Shown: piece after piece, positions 45,006 through 53,676 of the stretch | Numbering within the stretch: position 1 is the first letter of the stretch | Layout of the letters: each line of letters starts with the position of its first letter | DNA from: CAZNNH01 sp964574335 | GTDB lineage: Bacteria; Acidobacteriota; Vicinamibacteria; Fen-336 | Reading direction: 5' to 3' | Assembly (NCBI GenBank): GCA_964574335.1 | Contig: CAZNNH010000005.1 | Span: forward strand, 1 to 64,000 | Length of the DNA stretch: 64,000 bases | Made by a program: the position numbers and the translations under genes | The notes under the pieces: generated by a model | The model's database searches: none | What the model saw: only the letters and a program-made list of their open reading frames with translations | What the model was told of the DNA's origin: nothing

Positions 45006-45977
45006 CTAGGAGCCTTCTGGGGCAGCCGCGACCGGCCTCCCCTCGGCTGGCTCCGTGGCGGCCGTCGCCTTCGCGGCCGGCGAGGACTTCGACTCCAGGG
45101 CCGCCAGGATCTCTCGTAGCTTGCCCTGGACGAGGCGCACGTTGCGCGGTCCCATCCTCAGCAGCTGCTTCTCGGCGGCAGAGAGGCCCTCCAGCTTGGG
45201 ATCGGCGAAGCGGTAGGTGAGCACCGCCGGGACCAGGGCCACCTCGCCCTCGAGGACCGGGACCGCGAGCATTCGAGCGGCGGCGCGCTCGAAGGTCTCC
45301 CGGAAGCGACCGCCCGGGTAGCCGAGCTCGCGGTAGGCGGCGACCAGCAACGGCTCGACCTGGACGAAGAGCCGTGCTGCAGCCGCAGCATCGATCGAGG
45401 AGACCACCGTGGCCACACCGTCGTAGCGCTCGTAGGATCGGGGGTCGATGACGTAGGCATGGGCCCCCCCGGCCGCCCGGAAGCGGCCGCTCGGGGCCAG
45501 GAACGGCAGGTGCCGGGCCGGGGTCTCGCCAGCGGCGACGTTGTCGACGGCGGCCACGAAGCGTCGGGCCAGGTCCTGATTCGCCAACCATGCCGCCAGC
45601 TCGGGTCGGGTCGAGAGCTTGCCGGCCAGCTCGCGCAGGAGCTGATCGCTCTGGTCCAGCGGGGGCAGGGCCAGCGGCTCCGGGGTCGGCTCCGGCGTCG
45701 GGCTCGCCGAGGGCTGGGCCGGGGCGGTGCTGGCGGTGGGGATGGGGGTCTCGGCGAGCTTCTCGGTGGCTCCCCGTCGCAGCACCAGGAACAGGATCAC
45801 CGCCGCCAGGACCACGACCACGGCCAGGCCGGCGGCCAGCAAGCCGAAGGGGAACCCCGACTGCGGCTCGTCGGTCGCCTCGTCCGGCGACGGGGAGTCC
45901 TCTCCGGGCAGTCCCCCGAGCTCGTACTCGTCCCGGTCGGCTGAGACCAGGTCTTCTTCTTCGTCGCTATCGGTCAT
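45006..45977 (-). CDS. DUF3014 membrane protein
   Basis: This 323-residue protein has an acidic N-terminus, one transmembrane helix (about 44-67), a Pro/Thr-rich linker and then the DUF3014 region. Conserved stretches are LPPLDQSDQLLRELAG, RRFVAAVDNVAAGETP, DPRSYERYD and RMGPRNVRLVQGKLREI. It would face the periplasm from the inner membrane. The function of DUF3014 is unknown. A downstream Ala/Glu-rich tail ends the protein. Confidence 0.78.
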   Translation of the reverse strand: MTDSDEEEDLVSADRDEYELGGLPGEDSPSPDEATDEPQSGFPFGLLAAGLAVVVVLAAVILFLVLRRGATEKLAETPIPTASTAPAQPSASPTPEPTPEPLALPPLDQSDQLLRELAGKLSTRPELAAWLANQDLARRFVAAVDNVAAGETPARHLPFLAPSGRFRAAGGAHAYVIDPRSYERYDGVATVVSSIDAAAAARLFVQVEPLLVAAYRELGYPGGRFRETFERAAARMLAVPVLEGEVALVPAVLTYRFADPKLEGLSAAEKQLLRMGPRNVRLVQGKLREILAALESKSSPAAKATAATEPAEGRPVAAAPEGS

Positions 45978-46030
45978 GGCCCACCCCTCAACAGGCGCCC
46001 GCGTTGGCTCCGCGGCCGGACACGTCCATT

Positions 46031-46672
46031 CTAGGTCCGGGCTGGCGATTCCAGGGTGCGGCCGGTCAGGTTCTCGAGGCCGCGCAGGGCGGCGTCCCGG
46101 GCGGCGTCGATCGCGGCTTCGGATCCGGAGAGGTACAGGCGGCCGAAGGCGCCGAAGAGCGAGGCGTCGATGAGCTTGACTCGCGCCGCCTTGAGCGCCT
46201 CGTTGGCGGCGAAGGCCACGTAGCCGGCCGGCTCCGTCTCGAGGATGAACAGCGACTCGCCGGCAATGAGCATGTCCCCGTAGCGCATCCTGTTGATGAG
46301 CTGGGCGTGGTAGGGCTCCACCGCCCGGATCACCTGGTCCGAGACGGCTCGCGGCGCCAGGCGCCCCTCCTCCGCGATGCCGAGGTGGGCGAGGATGGCC
46401 TGGCCGGCCAGCCGCACCTGTCCCTGGTCGTGGTGGTGGACCTCGAGCATTCCGAAGGCCCGCTCGACCACCATGATTCCCGGCGTCACCTGGGTCTGCT
46501 TCAGGGCCACGTCCGTGATGCGGTTGATGATCAGCCCCGGGGCGGTCTCGACGAAGATCGAGGCGACGCCGGCAACCGGCAGGAACCCGCGTGCCGTGGT
46601 GCCGATGAAGGCGGCCAGTTGGGGCTGGAGGTTGTCCAGGAAGACGTAGGTCCGCAGCGTCACGGACGGCAC
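46031..46672 (-). CDS. Tandem BMC-domain microcompartment shell protein (BMC-T-like)
   Basis: This 213-residue protein appears to contain two BMC folds, the size of trimeric BMC-T shell proteins such as EutL/PduB relatives. Domain 1 has SVTLRTYVFLDNLQPQL and GIMVVERAFGMLEVHHHDQ. Domain 2 has DMLIAGESLFILETEPAGY, AANEALKAARVKLID and GAFGRLYLSGSEAAIDAA. Such proteins form pore-bearing tiles of microcompartment shells. The GTG at 46672 is favoured, with GGGGGAG just upstream. It is 23 bp after the serine hydrolase gene in the same direction. No BMC-H, BMC-P or encapsulated enzyme is visible in the window, so its partner loci must be elsewhere or it has another role. Confidence 0.74.
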   Translation of the reverse strand: MPSVTLRTYVFLDNLQPQLAAFIGTTARGFLPVAGVASIFVETAPGLIINRITDVALKQTQVTPGIMVVERAFGMLEVHHHDQGQVRLAGQAILAHLGIAEEGRLAPRAVSDQVIRAVEPYHAQLINRMRYGDMLIAGESLFILETEPAGYVAFAANEALKAARVKLIDASLFGAFGRLYLSGSEAAIDAARDAALRGLENLTGRTLESPART

Positions 46673-46695
46673 GTCGCTCCCCCCGGGCGCGGCCA

Positions 46696-47892
46696 CTAGC
46701 GCGCGGCCACGGAGCCCCCGCCGCCGAGGGGGTGGCGCCGCTGCATCTCGCTGAAGACCATCGTGGAGACGTCGCGGATCAGGTTCCCCCGCGCCCGGAT
46801 CCAGCGGCCGTAGCTCCGAGCCGGGCTCTCCTTCTGGACCAGCCCCACCACGGAGTAGGCGTAGCGTCGGCCGTCCGGTCCCCTGACCTGCAGGATCCCG
46901 ATGTCCCCGCACAGGTGCCGGGTGCTGCCGGTCTTGTCGAAGACGCGGGTGCCGGCCGGAAACACTCGGGCCGCCCCCGTCACCAGGCGGTCGCGGTTGG
47001 GCAGCCCCATCAGCCGCTTGATCTCGCGGCTGCCGGGGAGCTCCTGCTTCCACAGGGCGCGCAGGAAGCGCGTGTAGTCGGCGGCCGAGGCGAGGTTCCG
47101 GTAGGTCTTTCCGCCGGCCGGGATGTACTCGACGATCCGCGTGTCCTTGAAGATCTCGCCGTAGTGGCGGCGCAGCAGCTCGTCCACCTCCGCCGGTCCT
47201 CCCAGCAGACGCAGCACCCAGTTGGCGGCGTGGTTGTCGCTGTTCTTGATCATGGCCTCGAGGCGCCGCCGGCTCCTGGGCCCGTAGCGGAGCCTTCCCT
47301 CCTGGACCCGGTGGAAGAAGGCCAGGGCGAAGGCGGGCTTGACGAGGCTGGCGGCCTGGAGCGGGACATCGCTGTCGATCTCCAGCACCGGCTGGTCGGC
47401 GCTGAGGTCGTAGACGCTCCACGACGTCCTCTCGTCGGCATCCAGCCGCCGGCCGGCGCGTTGCCGGGCCAGGTAGTCACGGAGTCGCAGCTCGAACGAG
47501 GTCGGCGACCAGGTGGCGGCCCCGGACGTTGCCGGGGGCGGAGGAGGCAGGCTCCAGTCGCGGCTGAGCACGAGGGAGGGCCCGGGCAGACCGTGGGGCT
47601 CGAGAAGGTGCGCCTGGTACATGGCCACGCTGCGGGTCGAGAGGGCGTCGCCGTTGCGGTCGTAGATCAGGCCGAAGGCCCGGTCGCCGCGGACGATCGT
47701 GAGCCGGCTCTCCATCTGCGGGCCCAGGATCTGGAGCAGCGTGTCGCGGTACTCGCGGACGCCTTCCAGGCTCGGGTCCCAGTGGTAGGCGAGGTCGTAT
47801 CGCTCCGTGCGGTCCTGTGCCCAGGCCCCCACGGCGAGCCACCCGAAAGCGAGCAACCAGGCCCCGATCCGCCTGGGTTGGGCGAACGCCAT
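46696..47892 (-). CDS. Secreted class A beta-lactamase-like serine hydrolase
   Basis: This is a 398-residue protein with a signal peptide (hydrophobic core about 10-24, cleavage near WAQD). The serine-hydrolase triad motifs of class A enzymes are present: S182-L-V-K185, S218-D-N220 and K320-T-G322. An extra 150-residue N-terminal domain (containing HWDPSLEGVREYRD) precedes them. It may be a penicillin-binding-type or beta-lactamase-type enzyme; an ordinary antibiotic-resistance role is not supported without further motifs. It is expressed just before the BMC-T gene. Confidence 0.76.
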   Translation of the reverse strand: MAFAQPRRIGAWLLAFGWLAVGAWAQDRTERYDLAYHWDPSLEGVREYRDTLLQILGPQMESRLTIVRGDRAFGLIYDRNGDALSTRSVAMYQAHLLEPHGLPGPSLVLSRDWSLPPPPPATSGAATWSPTSFELRLRDYLARQRAGRRLDADERTSWSVYDLSADQPVLEIDSDVPLQAASLVKPAFALAFFHRVQEGRLRYGPRSRRRLEAMIKNSDNHAANWVLRLLGGPAEVDELLRRHYGEIFKDTRIVEYIPAGGKTYRNLASAADYTRFLRALWKQELPGSREIKRLMGLPNRDRLVTGAARVFPAGTRVFDKTGSTRHLCGDIGILQVRGPDGRRYAYSVVGLVQKESPARSYGRWIRARGNLIRDVSTMVFSEMQRRHPLGGGGSVAAR

Positions 47893-47981
47893 CCGCAAAG
47901 GATAGCGGCGTTCGGCGGCTACGCCAAGGCCCCTTGACGACTTTCGGCGCGCTTCTTGGGCCTTGGGTATCGTTCGGCCGC

Positions 47982-50189
47982 TCAGGCGCGGGCCTGGAGC
48001 AGCTCGCCGCAGGCGTCGGGGGGCAGGGGAGGGCTGAGCAGGAAGCCTTGCATCCCGTCGCAGCGGCAGTCCCTCAGGAAACCCAACTGGTCCTCGGTCT
48101 CGACGCCCTCGGCAACCACGGTCAGCCCCAGCGAGCGCGCCAGGGCCACCAGCGCCCTGACGATGGCGGCGTCTCCTGGATCGTCGGCGATGTTGCGGAC
48201 GAAGGATCGGTCGATCTTCAGGGTGTGGAGGGGGAGACGTCGCAGGTGGCTGAGCGACGAGTAGCCGACGCCGAAGTCGTCGATGGCCACCCGGATCCCG
48301 AGGGTCCGGAGCTGCTTCAGGGTGTGGATGGTGACCTCGGCGTTCTGCATGGCGCTGGTCTCCGTGATCTCGAGCGCCAGGCAGCGAGGCGGGAGCCCGG
48401 CGGCCTCGAGCGCCTCGGCGGCCTGGCGGACCAGGCTCGGATCCTGAAACTGGCGCAGCGAGAGGTTGACCGCCACCCAGAGCTCCAGGCCGCGCTGGCG
48501 TTGCCACTCCCGGACCTGCCTGCAGGCCGTGCGCAGCACCCAGGGGGCGAGCGGGCCGAGTAGCCCCGCGCTCTCGGCGAGCGGAACGAAGTCGTCGGGG
48601 AGGACCAGCCCGAGCTCCGGATGGCGCCAGCGAAGCAGGGCCTCCACGCCCCAGATCCGTCCGCGCTGGACGTCGGCGACCGGCTGGTAGTGGAGCTCGA
48701 ACTCCTCCCGCGCCGCGGCGTGGCGGAGGCTGTTCTCCAGTGCCAGGCGCTCCGCCGCGCGCGCGTTCATCGCCGGGGCGTAGAGCTGGTAGCCGTTGCC
48801 CCCTCTCTCCTTGCCACGATACAGGGCCACCTCGGCGTTCTTGATCAGCGTCTCGACGTCCCGGCCGTCTCCGGGGTAGACGGAGACCCCGATGCTCGGG
48901 GTCACGAAGACCTCGTGCCCCTCGACCCGCAGTGGCCGGCGAAGCTGCTCGAGGAGCTTGCCCGCCACCCGGGCCACGTCCGTGGAGGTGGCGGCGTCGG
49001 GCACCAGCAGCGAGAACTCGTCGCCGCCCAGGCGCGCCAGGGTGTCGCCCTCGCGTACGTTGCGCAGGAGCCGCCCGGCGACCTCTCTGAGGACCCGGTC
49101 GCCGAAGCCGTGGCCGAGGGTGTCGTTGATCTGCTTGAAGCGGTCGAGATCGAGGATCAGCACCGAGGGGCGAAGCTGCTGGCGCCGCGCCTGGGCGAGG
49201 GCGATCCGCAGGCGATCCTGAAACAGCAGCCGGTTGGGCAGCTCGGTGAGCGAGTCCCGGTAGGCCAGCGTCCGGATCTGCTCTTCGGCACGCTTGCGAT
49301 CGGTCACGTCGCGCACCAGCGCCAGGGCCTCCAGGTCCCCGCACGCCGCCACCCGGACCTCCCAGCGGTGAGGGACCCCGGCCGGGGAGATCTCGCTCTC
49401 GAAGGTCTGGATCTCGCCGGTGGCCAGGGCGCGCCCGAGGTGTTGCACCATCAGCCGGGCGACGCCCACGGGCAGGGCGTCGGAAAGGTGCCGACCGTTG
49501 AACTTGGCCGGCGTCAGCAGCCCCCGCGTCGCCGCGGGAACGTTGCAGTCGACGCAAACCCCCTCGTGACTCAGGTGGAGGATCAGGTCGGGCATGGCCC
49601 GCAGCAGGGCCCTGTGCCACTGCTGGCTCTGGGACAGGCGGTGCTCGGCCTGCTTGCGCTCGAGGAACTCCGCGACCTGACCACCGATCACGGCCAGTTG
49701 TGCCAGAAGCTCCGAGTCCTCGGGGTGGGCTTTTTGGCTGAAGAGGCCGATCGCGTTCGGCTGGCCGTCGCGGGCGGGAAGCGGCAGGACCACCGCGGTC
49801 GGCCAGCGACCCGCCGCGGCCGAGCGGTCGAGCCACACCGGCCGGCCCGACTCCAGCGCTCGGGGAACCGGCGCCTCGGCGCTGTGAGTGGCTTCCTCGA
49901 TGACGTGCTGGACGGCACCGGGCTCGACGCGGCCAGGGCTCCAGCGGGCCGCGCAGCCGAGATCATCGGGGTCGTCCCCACGCCACACGGCGGCCAGGTC
50001 GAAGCCCAGCTCGCCGCCGAGGGCTGCCAGCAGCCGAGGCAGCGCCTCGCCGATGGTGGCGGCCTCGGCCAGCACCCGGGTGGCGGCGTGAGCGGCCGCC
50101 ATGCGCCGCTCTTTCCGCTGGCGCTCGGAGAGGTCGCGGAGGTAGGCCGTGTACAGGCGCCGGCGGGCCAGTTGGATCGGCGTCAACAC
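47982..50189 (-). CDS. GAF-PAS-GGDEF-EAL cyclic-di-GMP protein (C-terminal part of a broken larger gene)
   Basis: This frame gives a GAF-like segment (about 60-190), a PAS domain (about 195-300), a GGDEF domain with the catalytic RLGGDEFSLL, and an EAL-type domain with VEALLRW, ITETSAM, DDFGVGYSSL and AEGVETEDQL. In EAL domains the E of the EVE/EAL start and the DDF aspartates bind metal; both are retained (E in VEALL). Such enzymes make and/or hydrolyse c-di-GMP. The frame is blocked upstream by a TGA at 50256-50258; homologous PAS, PilZ and response-regulator-like sequence continues beyond it in other frames. A TTG at 50189 could start the surviving part. The cytoplasmic product may control the PilB-like ATPase, whose relatives bind c-di-GMP. 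Confidence 0.78.
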   Translation of the reverse strand: MLTPIQLARRRLYTAYLRDLSERQRKERRMAAAHAATRVLAEAATIGEALPRLLAALGGELGFDLAAVWRGDDPDDLGCAARWSPGRVEPGAVQHVIEEATHSAEAPVPRALESGRPVWLDRSAAAGRWPTAVVLPLPARDGQPNAIGLFSQKAHPEDSELLAQLAVIGGQVAEFLERKQAEHRLSQSQQWHRALLRAMPDLILHLSHEGVCVDCNVPAATRGLLTPAKFNGRHLSDALPVGVARLMVQHLGRALATGEIQTFESEISPAGVPHRWEVRVAACGDLEALALVRDVTDRKRAEEQIRTLAYRDSLTELPNRLLFQDRLRIALAQARRQQLRPSVLILDLDRFKQINDTLGHGFGDRVLREVAGRLLRNVREGDTLARLGGDEFSLLVPDAATSTDVARVAGKLLEQLRRPLRVEGHEVFVTPSIGVSVYPGDGRDVETLIKNAEVALYRGKERGGNGYQLYAPAMNARAAERLALENSLRHAAAREEFELHYQPVADVQRGRIWGVEALLRWRHPELGLVLPDDFVPLAESAGLLGPLAPWVLRTACRQVREWQRQRGLELWVAVNLSLRQFQDPSLVRQAAEALEAAGLPPRCLALEITETSAMQNAEVTIHTLKQLRTLGIRVAIDDFGVGYSSLSHLRRLPLHTLKIDRSFVRNIADDPGDAAIVRALVALARSLGLTVVAEGVETEDQLGFLRDCRCDGMQGFLLSPPLPPDACGELLQARA

Positions 50190-50300
50190 CAGCTCGACCG
50201 GGAACTGCCGGCCGCTCTTGTGGAGCCCGAGGGTCTCGATGCGTTGGCCGCAGCGTCACGGACCCGGCCCGAGCAGGGCGCGATGGCTGGGGCGAACGGA

Positions 50301-50868
50301 GGGGGGGGAGGATGGTGTCGAGGATGCTCCGCGTCAGCACCTGGCTCCGCTCTTGGCCGAACAGCCGCTCGGCGGCGTTGTTGAACTCGATGATGCGGCC
50401 GTCCTGATCGGCGGTGATGATGGCGTCGAACGCCGACTCGACCACCGCCGCCTTGCGCGCTTCGCTGGCGCGCAGCACGGCCTCCCACTCGCCGGCCTCG
50501 GTGGAGGTCAGCGCCCGGGTCAGCTCCTGGGCCGGTTCGGGCTCCTTCCCGAGGGCGGCGGTCACGAATCCCTGGATCTGCGCTCGCGCGTCCCCGCGTA
50601 GCACCAGGAACTCGACCCCGGAGGCGGGACGACCCTTCAGCTCGCCGGCGCTCCGTACCACCTGGCCGAGCACGCCGATCTCCGGTGCCTGGTCGGGGAG
50701 CCGGAAGCTGAGGTCGAGCTTGGCTCCCACCTCCAGCGGCAGGTCCGTGGTCAGCAGCATCCCCCGCAGGCTGATGTTCTCGGCGATGCCGCGTACGTTG
50801 ACGGCCCCCTCCTGGGGTATCGACCAGACCACCAGGCGTACCTCGATCCGGGCGTCCCGGCGCCGGGG
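50301..50868 (-). pseudogene. PilZ-PAS fragment of the broken c-di-GMP gene
   Basis: In this frame the product has a PilZ domain (AENISLRGMLLTTDLPLEVG, c-di-GMP binding in relatives) and the start of a PAS domain (ESAFDAIITADQDGRIIEF). The frame is lost at its 3' end in a run of eight G on the plus strand (50301-50308), where a one-base change would let it continue toward the GAF-GGDEF-EAL part. Its 5' end is also shifted relative to the next fragment. It may be sequencing or assembly error, or genuine decay. Confidence 0.6.
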
Positions 50869-51227
50869 GACGAAAGCAGCTCTTCCAGTCGCCCGTCCCA
50901 GAAAAGAGGATCGACGGGCGGGCGAACCACGGCGTTGGCACCGACCCGCCGAAAGGCCTCCTCCTCCTCGAGCGACGGGGAGCGGCAGATCACCACGATC
51001 GCGGACGGCCGGGTCTCGGGGTCGGCGCGGAGCCGGCTGATGAGATCGGCCGTGAGCCGGGGCTGCTGGGCGTCGAGGACGATCAGCCTGGGCCGCTGGA
51101 GCCGAGCCGCCTGGAAGGTACCCTCCGGGTCCTCGACCCGGGTGCGCTGGACGTCACCTCGCCAGAGGACGGTTTGACCCAGCTCGGGCGTTAGGTCCGA
51201 TCGCGAAACCAGGATCAGGCCAGGCAT
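50869..51227 (-). pseudogene. Response-regulator-like N-terminal fragment of the broken gene
   Basis: This fragment starts at ATG 51227 with LILVSRSDLTPELGQTVLW and contains a receiver-like fold (PRLIVLDAQQPRLTADLI, then VVICRSP). The usual phosphorylatable Asp context is not clear, so it may be a pseudo-receiver. The frame is lost at GGGGG (50865-50869 plus strand), where one added base would restore reading into the PilZ fragment. Together the three frames describe one about 1080-residue protein. Confidence 0.55.
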
Positions 51228-51334
51228 GATCCGCCTGCGAGTCTACACGGCGTCCGACCTGGCTGCCAGCCTGGGTCCGTCCCACGATACAGTCATGGCC
51301 GGGCGGCGATGGCCGGGCCGCCGAGCGAGGGCAC

Positions 51335-53584
51335 ATGGATCATAGGGTCGTTGTCCAGATCGCGACCACCGCCGGCGCCGAGGGTCGAGAGGTCTTGCTC
51401 GAAGACGAGGGGCTCCGGATCGCCGCGGCGCTGGGCCTCCGCGTCCCCGAACGGATGGGGATCCCGGAAGGGGTCAGCGCGGCGGAGGTGGACCTGTCTC
51501 GGGTGCCGGGCGAGCAGGTGGTGCTCAAGGTGGTGTCTCCGCACATCCTCCACAAGAGCGACGTCGGCGGCGTGGCGGTGGTTCCGAAGGAAGTGGAGGC
51601 GATCGACGAGGCGATCCGGGCGATGGGCCGGAGGCTGGGCGATCGTCCCCGGGTCGGCTACTCCGTCAACCGGCTCGTCGCTCACGAAAAGGGGCTCGGA
51701 GGCGAGCTGCTGCTGGGCCTGCGCTTCACCGCCGACTTCGGTCCCATCGTCAGCCTCGGCCTGGGGGGCGTCCACGCCGAGCTTCTCGCCGAGAGCCTGG
51801 AGGAGGGCAAGGCCACCACGATGCTGTCGCCGCGGCTCTCGGGGGAGCGTGGCTTCCGCCGGGCCCTGCGGGGCAAGGCATGGGCTCCCATCGTCATCGA
51901 TGGCCAGCGGGGGCAGCCGCCGCTGCTGCCGCTGGATCGGCTCAGCGAGATCCTGCTATCGGCTCTGGACATGGCGGCGCGATGCTGCCCGGATCCGCTG
52001 CTCGAGTTCGAGGTCAACCCACTGGTGCTCACCCCGGAGGGGCCGTTCGCCCTCGACGCTCTGGCCCGGCTGGGGAGAGCGCCCGAGGATCCGCCGTCGC
52101 CGCCCCGCCCCCTGGACAAGATCGGGCGCTTGCTCCGGCCGGAGTCGGTGGCGATCGTGGGGGTGTCGGCCCAGCAGAACCCCGGGCACGTGATCCTGAA
52201 CAACCTGATCCGTGAGGGCTTTCCGAGAGAACGGATCCGCGTGGTCAAGCCGGGGACCGTGGCCATCGAGGGGTGTGCCTGCGTGGGCGCGATCGGCGAG
52301 CTCGCCGAGCCGGTGGACTTGATGGTGCTCAGCGTCGACGCCGCCCAGGTTCCCGGGATCGTCGCCGAGGTGATCGAGCGACGGTCGGCCGAGAGCCTGA
52401 TCGTGATCCCGGGCGGGCTCGGCGAGCGCCCGGGGACTGAAGGTCTCGAGCAGGAGGTGGCACGGCTGCTTCGGGGGTCGCGCCGGAGCCGGTGGCGCGG
52501 CCCGGTGATGAACGGCGGCAACTGCCTGGGGATCCGCTCTCGGCCCGGGCGGTACGACACCATGTTCATCCCGGAGCACAAGCTGGAGCCGGCCCGTGGC
52601 CCGGTCTCGCCTCTCGCCCTCGTCTCCCAGAGTGGCGCTTTCGCGGTGGCGGCGGCCAGCAAGCTGGCCGCCTTGAACCCGCGCTACCTGGTCTCCGTGG
52701 GGAACCAGACCGACCTGACGGTGGGCGACTACCTGGCCTTCCTGAAGCACGAGCCGGAGATCGAGGTGGTCGCCTGCTACGTCGAGGCCTTCCGCCCGCT
52801 GGACGGGCTCGCCTGGATGGAGGCGGCCGCCGAGATGGTGGCGCAAGGGAGGACGGTGCTGCTTTATCGGGCCGGGCGGACCCCCGCCGGGGCCCTGGCC
52901 ACCGCATCCCACACCGCGGCGATCGCCGGCGACTACTCGGTGACTCGGGAGCTGGCCGAGGCCTCGGGGGTGGTGGTGGTGGACTCCCTCGCCGACCTGG
53001 TCGACCTGGCACGGCTCTTCTGCCTGCTCCGTGGCAAGGCGCTCGAGGGGCGGCGGCTGGGTGCCCTCTCGAACGCCGGGTTCGAGTGTGTGGGGTACGC
53101 CGACCTCCTCGGGCCTCTCCGTCTGGCGGAGCTCGCCGCCTCGACGCTCGAGCGGCTCGGAGAGCTGCTGCGCTCGCGCCGGATCGACGGCATCGTGAGC
53201 CCCAGGAACCCGCTGGACGTGACACCGATGATGGACGACGAGGGGTTCGCTAGCGCCGTGCGTCTGATCCTCGACGACGACGACGTCGACGTCGGCATCG
53301 TCGGCTGCGTGCCCCTCACGGGTGCGCTCTCGACCCTGCCCCCCTCGGCGGACCACCGGGAGGATCTGGATGCCGAAAGCTCCGTGGTGAGGCGGCTGAT
53401 CGCGGTCGCCGATGCCTCCGCCAAGCCGTGGGTGGCCATCGTCGACGCCGGCTGTGCGTACGATCCGATGGTTTCCCGGCTGGAGGCCGGGGGCGTCCCC
53501 ACGTTCCGCTCGGTGGGCCGCGCCATGAGGCTGCTGGGCCGGTACTGCGAGAGCCGGCTCCGGGACCCCCTCGGCGACTCGTAG
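51335..53584 (+). CDS. ADP-forming acyl-CoA/acetyl-CoA synthetase, fused beta-alpha
   Basis: This 749-residue enzyme makes ATP or consumes it in CoA-ester/acid interconversion. The ATP-grasp beta part comes first (VVLKVVSPHILHKSDVGGV and EFEVNPLV). The CoA-binding alpha part follows (SVAIVGVSAQQNPGHVIL), then the succinyl-CoA-ligase-like region with ALVSQSGAFAVA and the conserved His in ATASHTAAIAG. Fused beta-then-alpha arrangement is one of several known orders. Substrate is unknown. It could turn acyl-CoA from the 2-oxoacid oxidoreductases into acid with ATP gain. It starts at ATG 51335, 107 bp after the divergent c-di-GMP gene. Confidence 0.85.
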   Translation: MDHRVVVQIATTAGAEGREVLLEDEGLRIAAALGLRVPERMGIPEGVSAAEVDLSRVPGEQVVLKVVSPHILHKSDVGGVAVVPKEVEAIDEAIRAMGRRLGDRPRVGYSVNRLVAHEKGLGGELLLGLRFTADFGPIVSLGLGGVHAELLAESLEEGKATTMLSPRLSGERGFRRALRGKAWAPIVIDGQRGQPPLLPLDRLSEILLSALDMAARCCPDPLLEFEVNPLVLTPEGPFALDALARLGRAPEDPPSPPRPLDKIGRLLRPESVAIVGVSAQQNPGHVILNNLIREGFPRERIRVVKPGTVAIEGCACVGAIGELAEPVDLMVLSVDAAQVPGIVAEVIERRSAESLIVIPGGLGERPGTEGLEQEVARLLRGSRRSRWRGPVMNGGNCLGIRSRPGRYDTMFIPEHKLEPARGPVSPLALVSQSGAFAVAAASKLAALNPRYLVSVGNQTDLTVGDYLAFLKHEPEIEVVACYVEAFRPLDGLAWMEAAAEMVAQGRTVLLYRAGRTPAGALATASHTAAIAGDYSVTRELAEASGVVVVDSLADLVDLARLFCLLRGKALEGRRLGALSNAGFECVGYADLLGPLRLAELAASTLERLGELLRSRRIDGIVSPRNPLDVTPMMDDEGFASAVRLILDDDDVDVGIVGCVPLTGALSTLPPSADHREDLDAESSVVRRLIAVADASAKPWVAIVDAGCAYDPMVSRLEAGGVPTFRSVGRAMRLLGRYCESRLRDPLGDS

Positions 53585-53676
53585 CAAGTTTTTACCGAGC
53601 TCGGCGAGCCTCCGCCGATCGAATGGCGCTACCCTGACGTAAAGGCTACCAATACAGTAGGCGCAAGAGGCGGGGG

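Noticed and set aside
46031..47892. Complete bacterial microcompartment locus
   Set aside because: Only one shell-type protein was found; no BMC-H, vertex protein or signature enzyme is near.
47893..47981. Rho-independent terminator between the c-di-GMP and serine-hydrolase genes
   Set aside because: GC-rich inverted stretches occur but no stem followed by a T run could be found; no convincing terminator was seen anywhere in the window.
50256..50258. Another selenocysteine TGA in the c-di-GMP gene
   Set aside because: It lies in a PAS-like region with no known Sec, there is no similar hairpin after it, and the gene is also broken by frameshifts.
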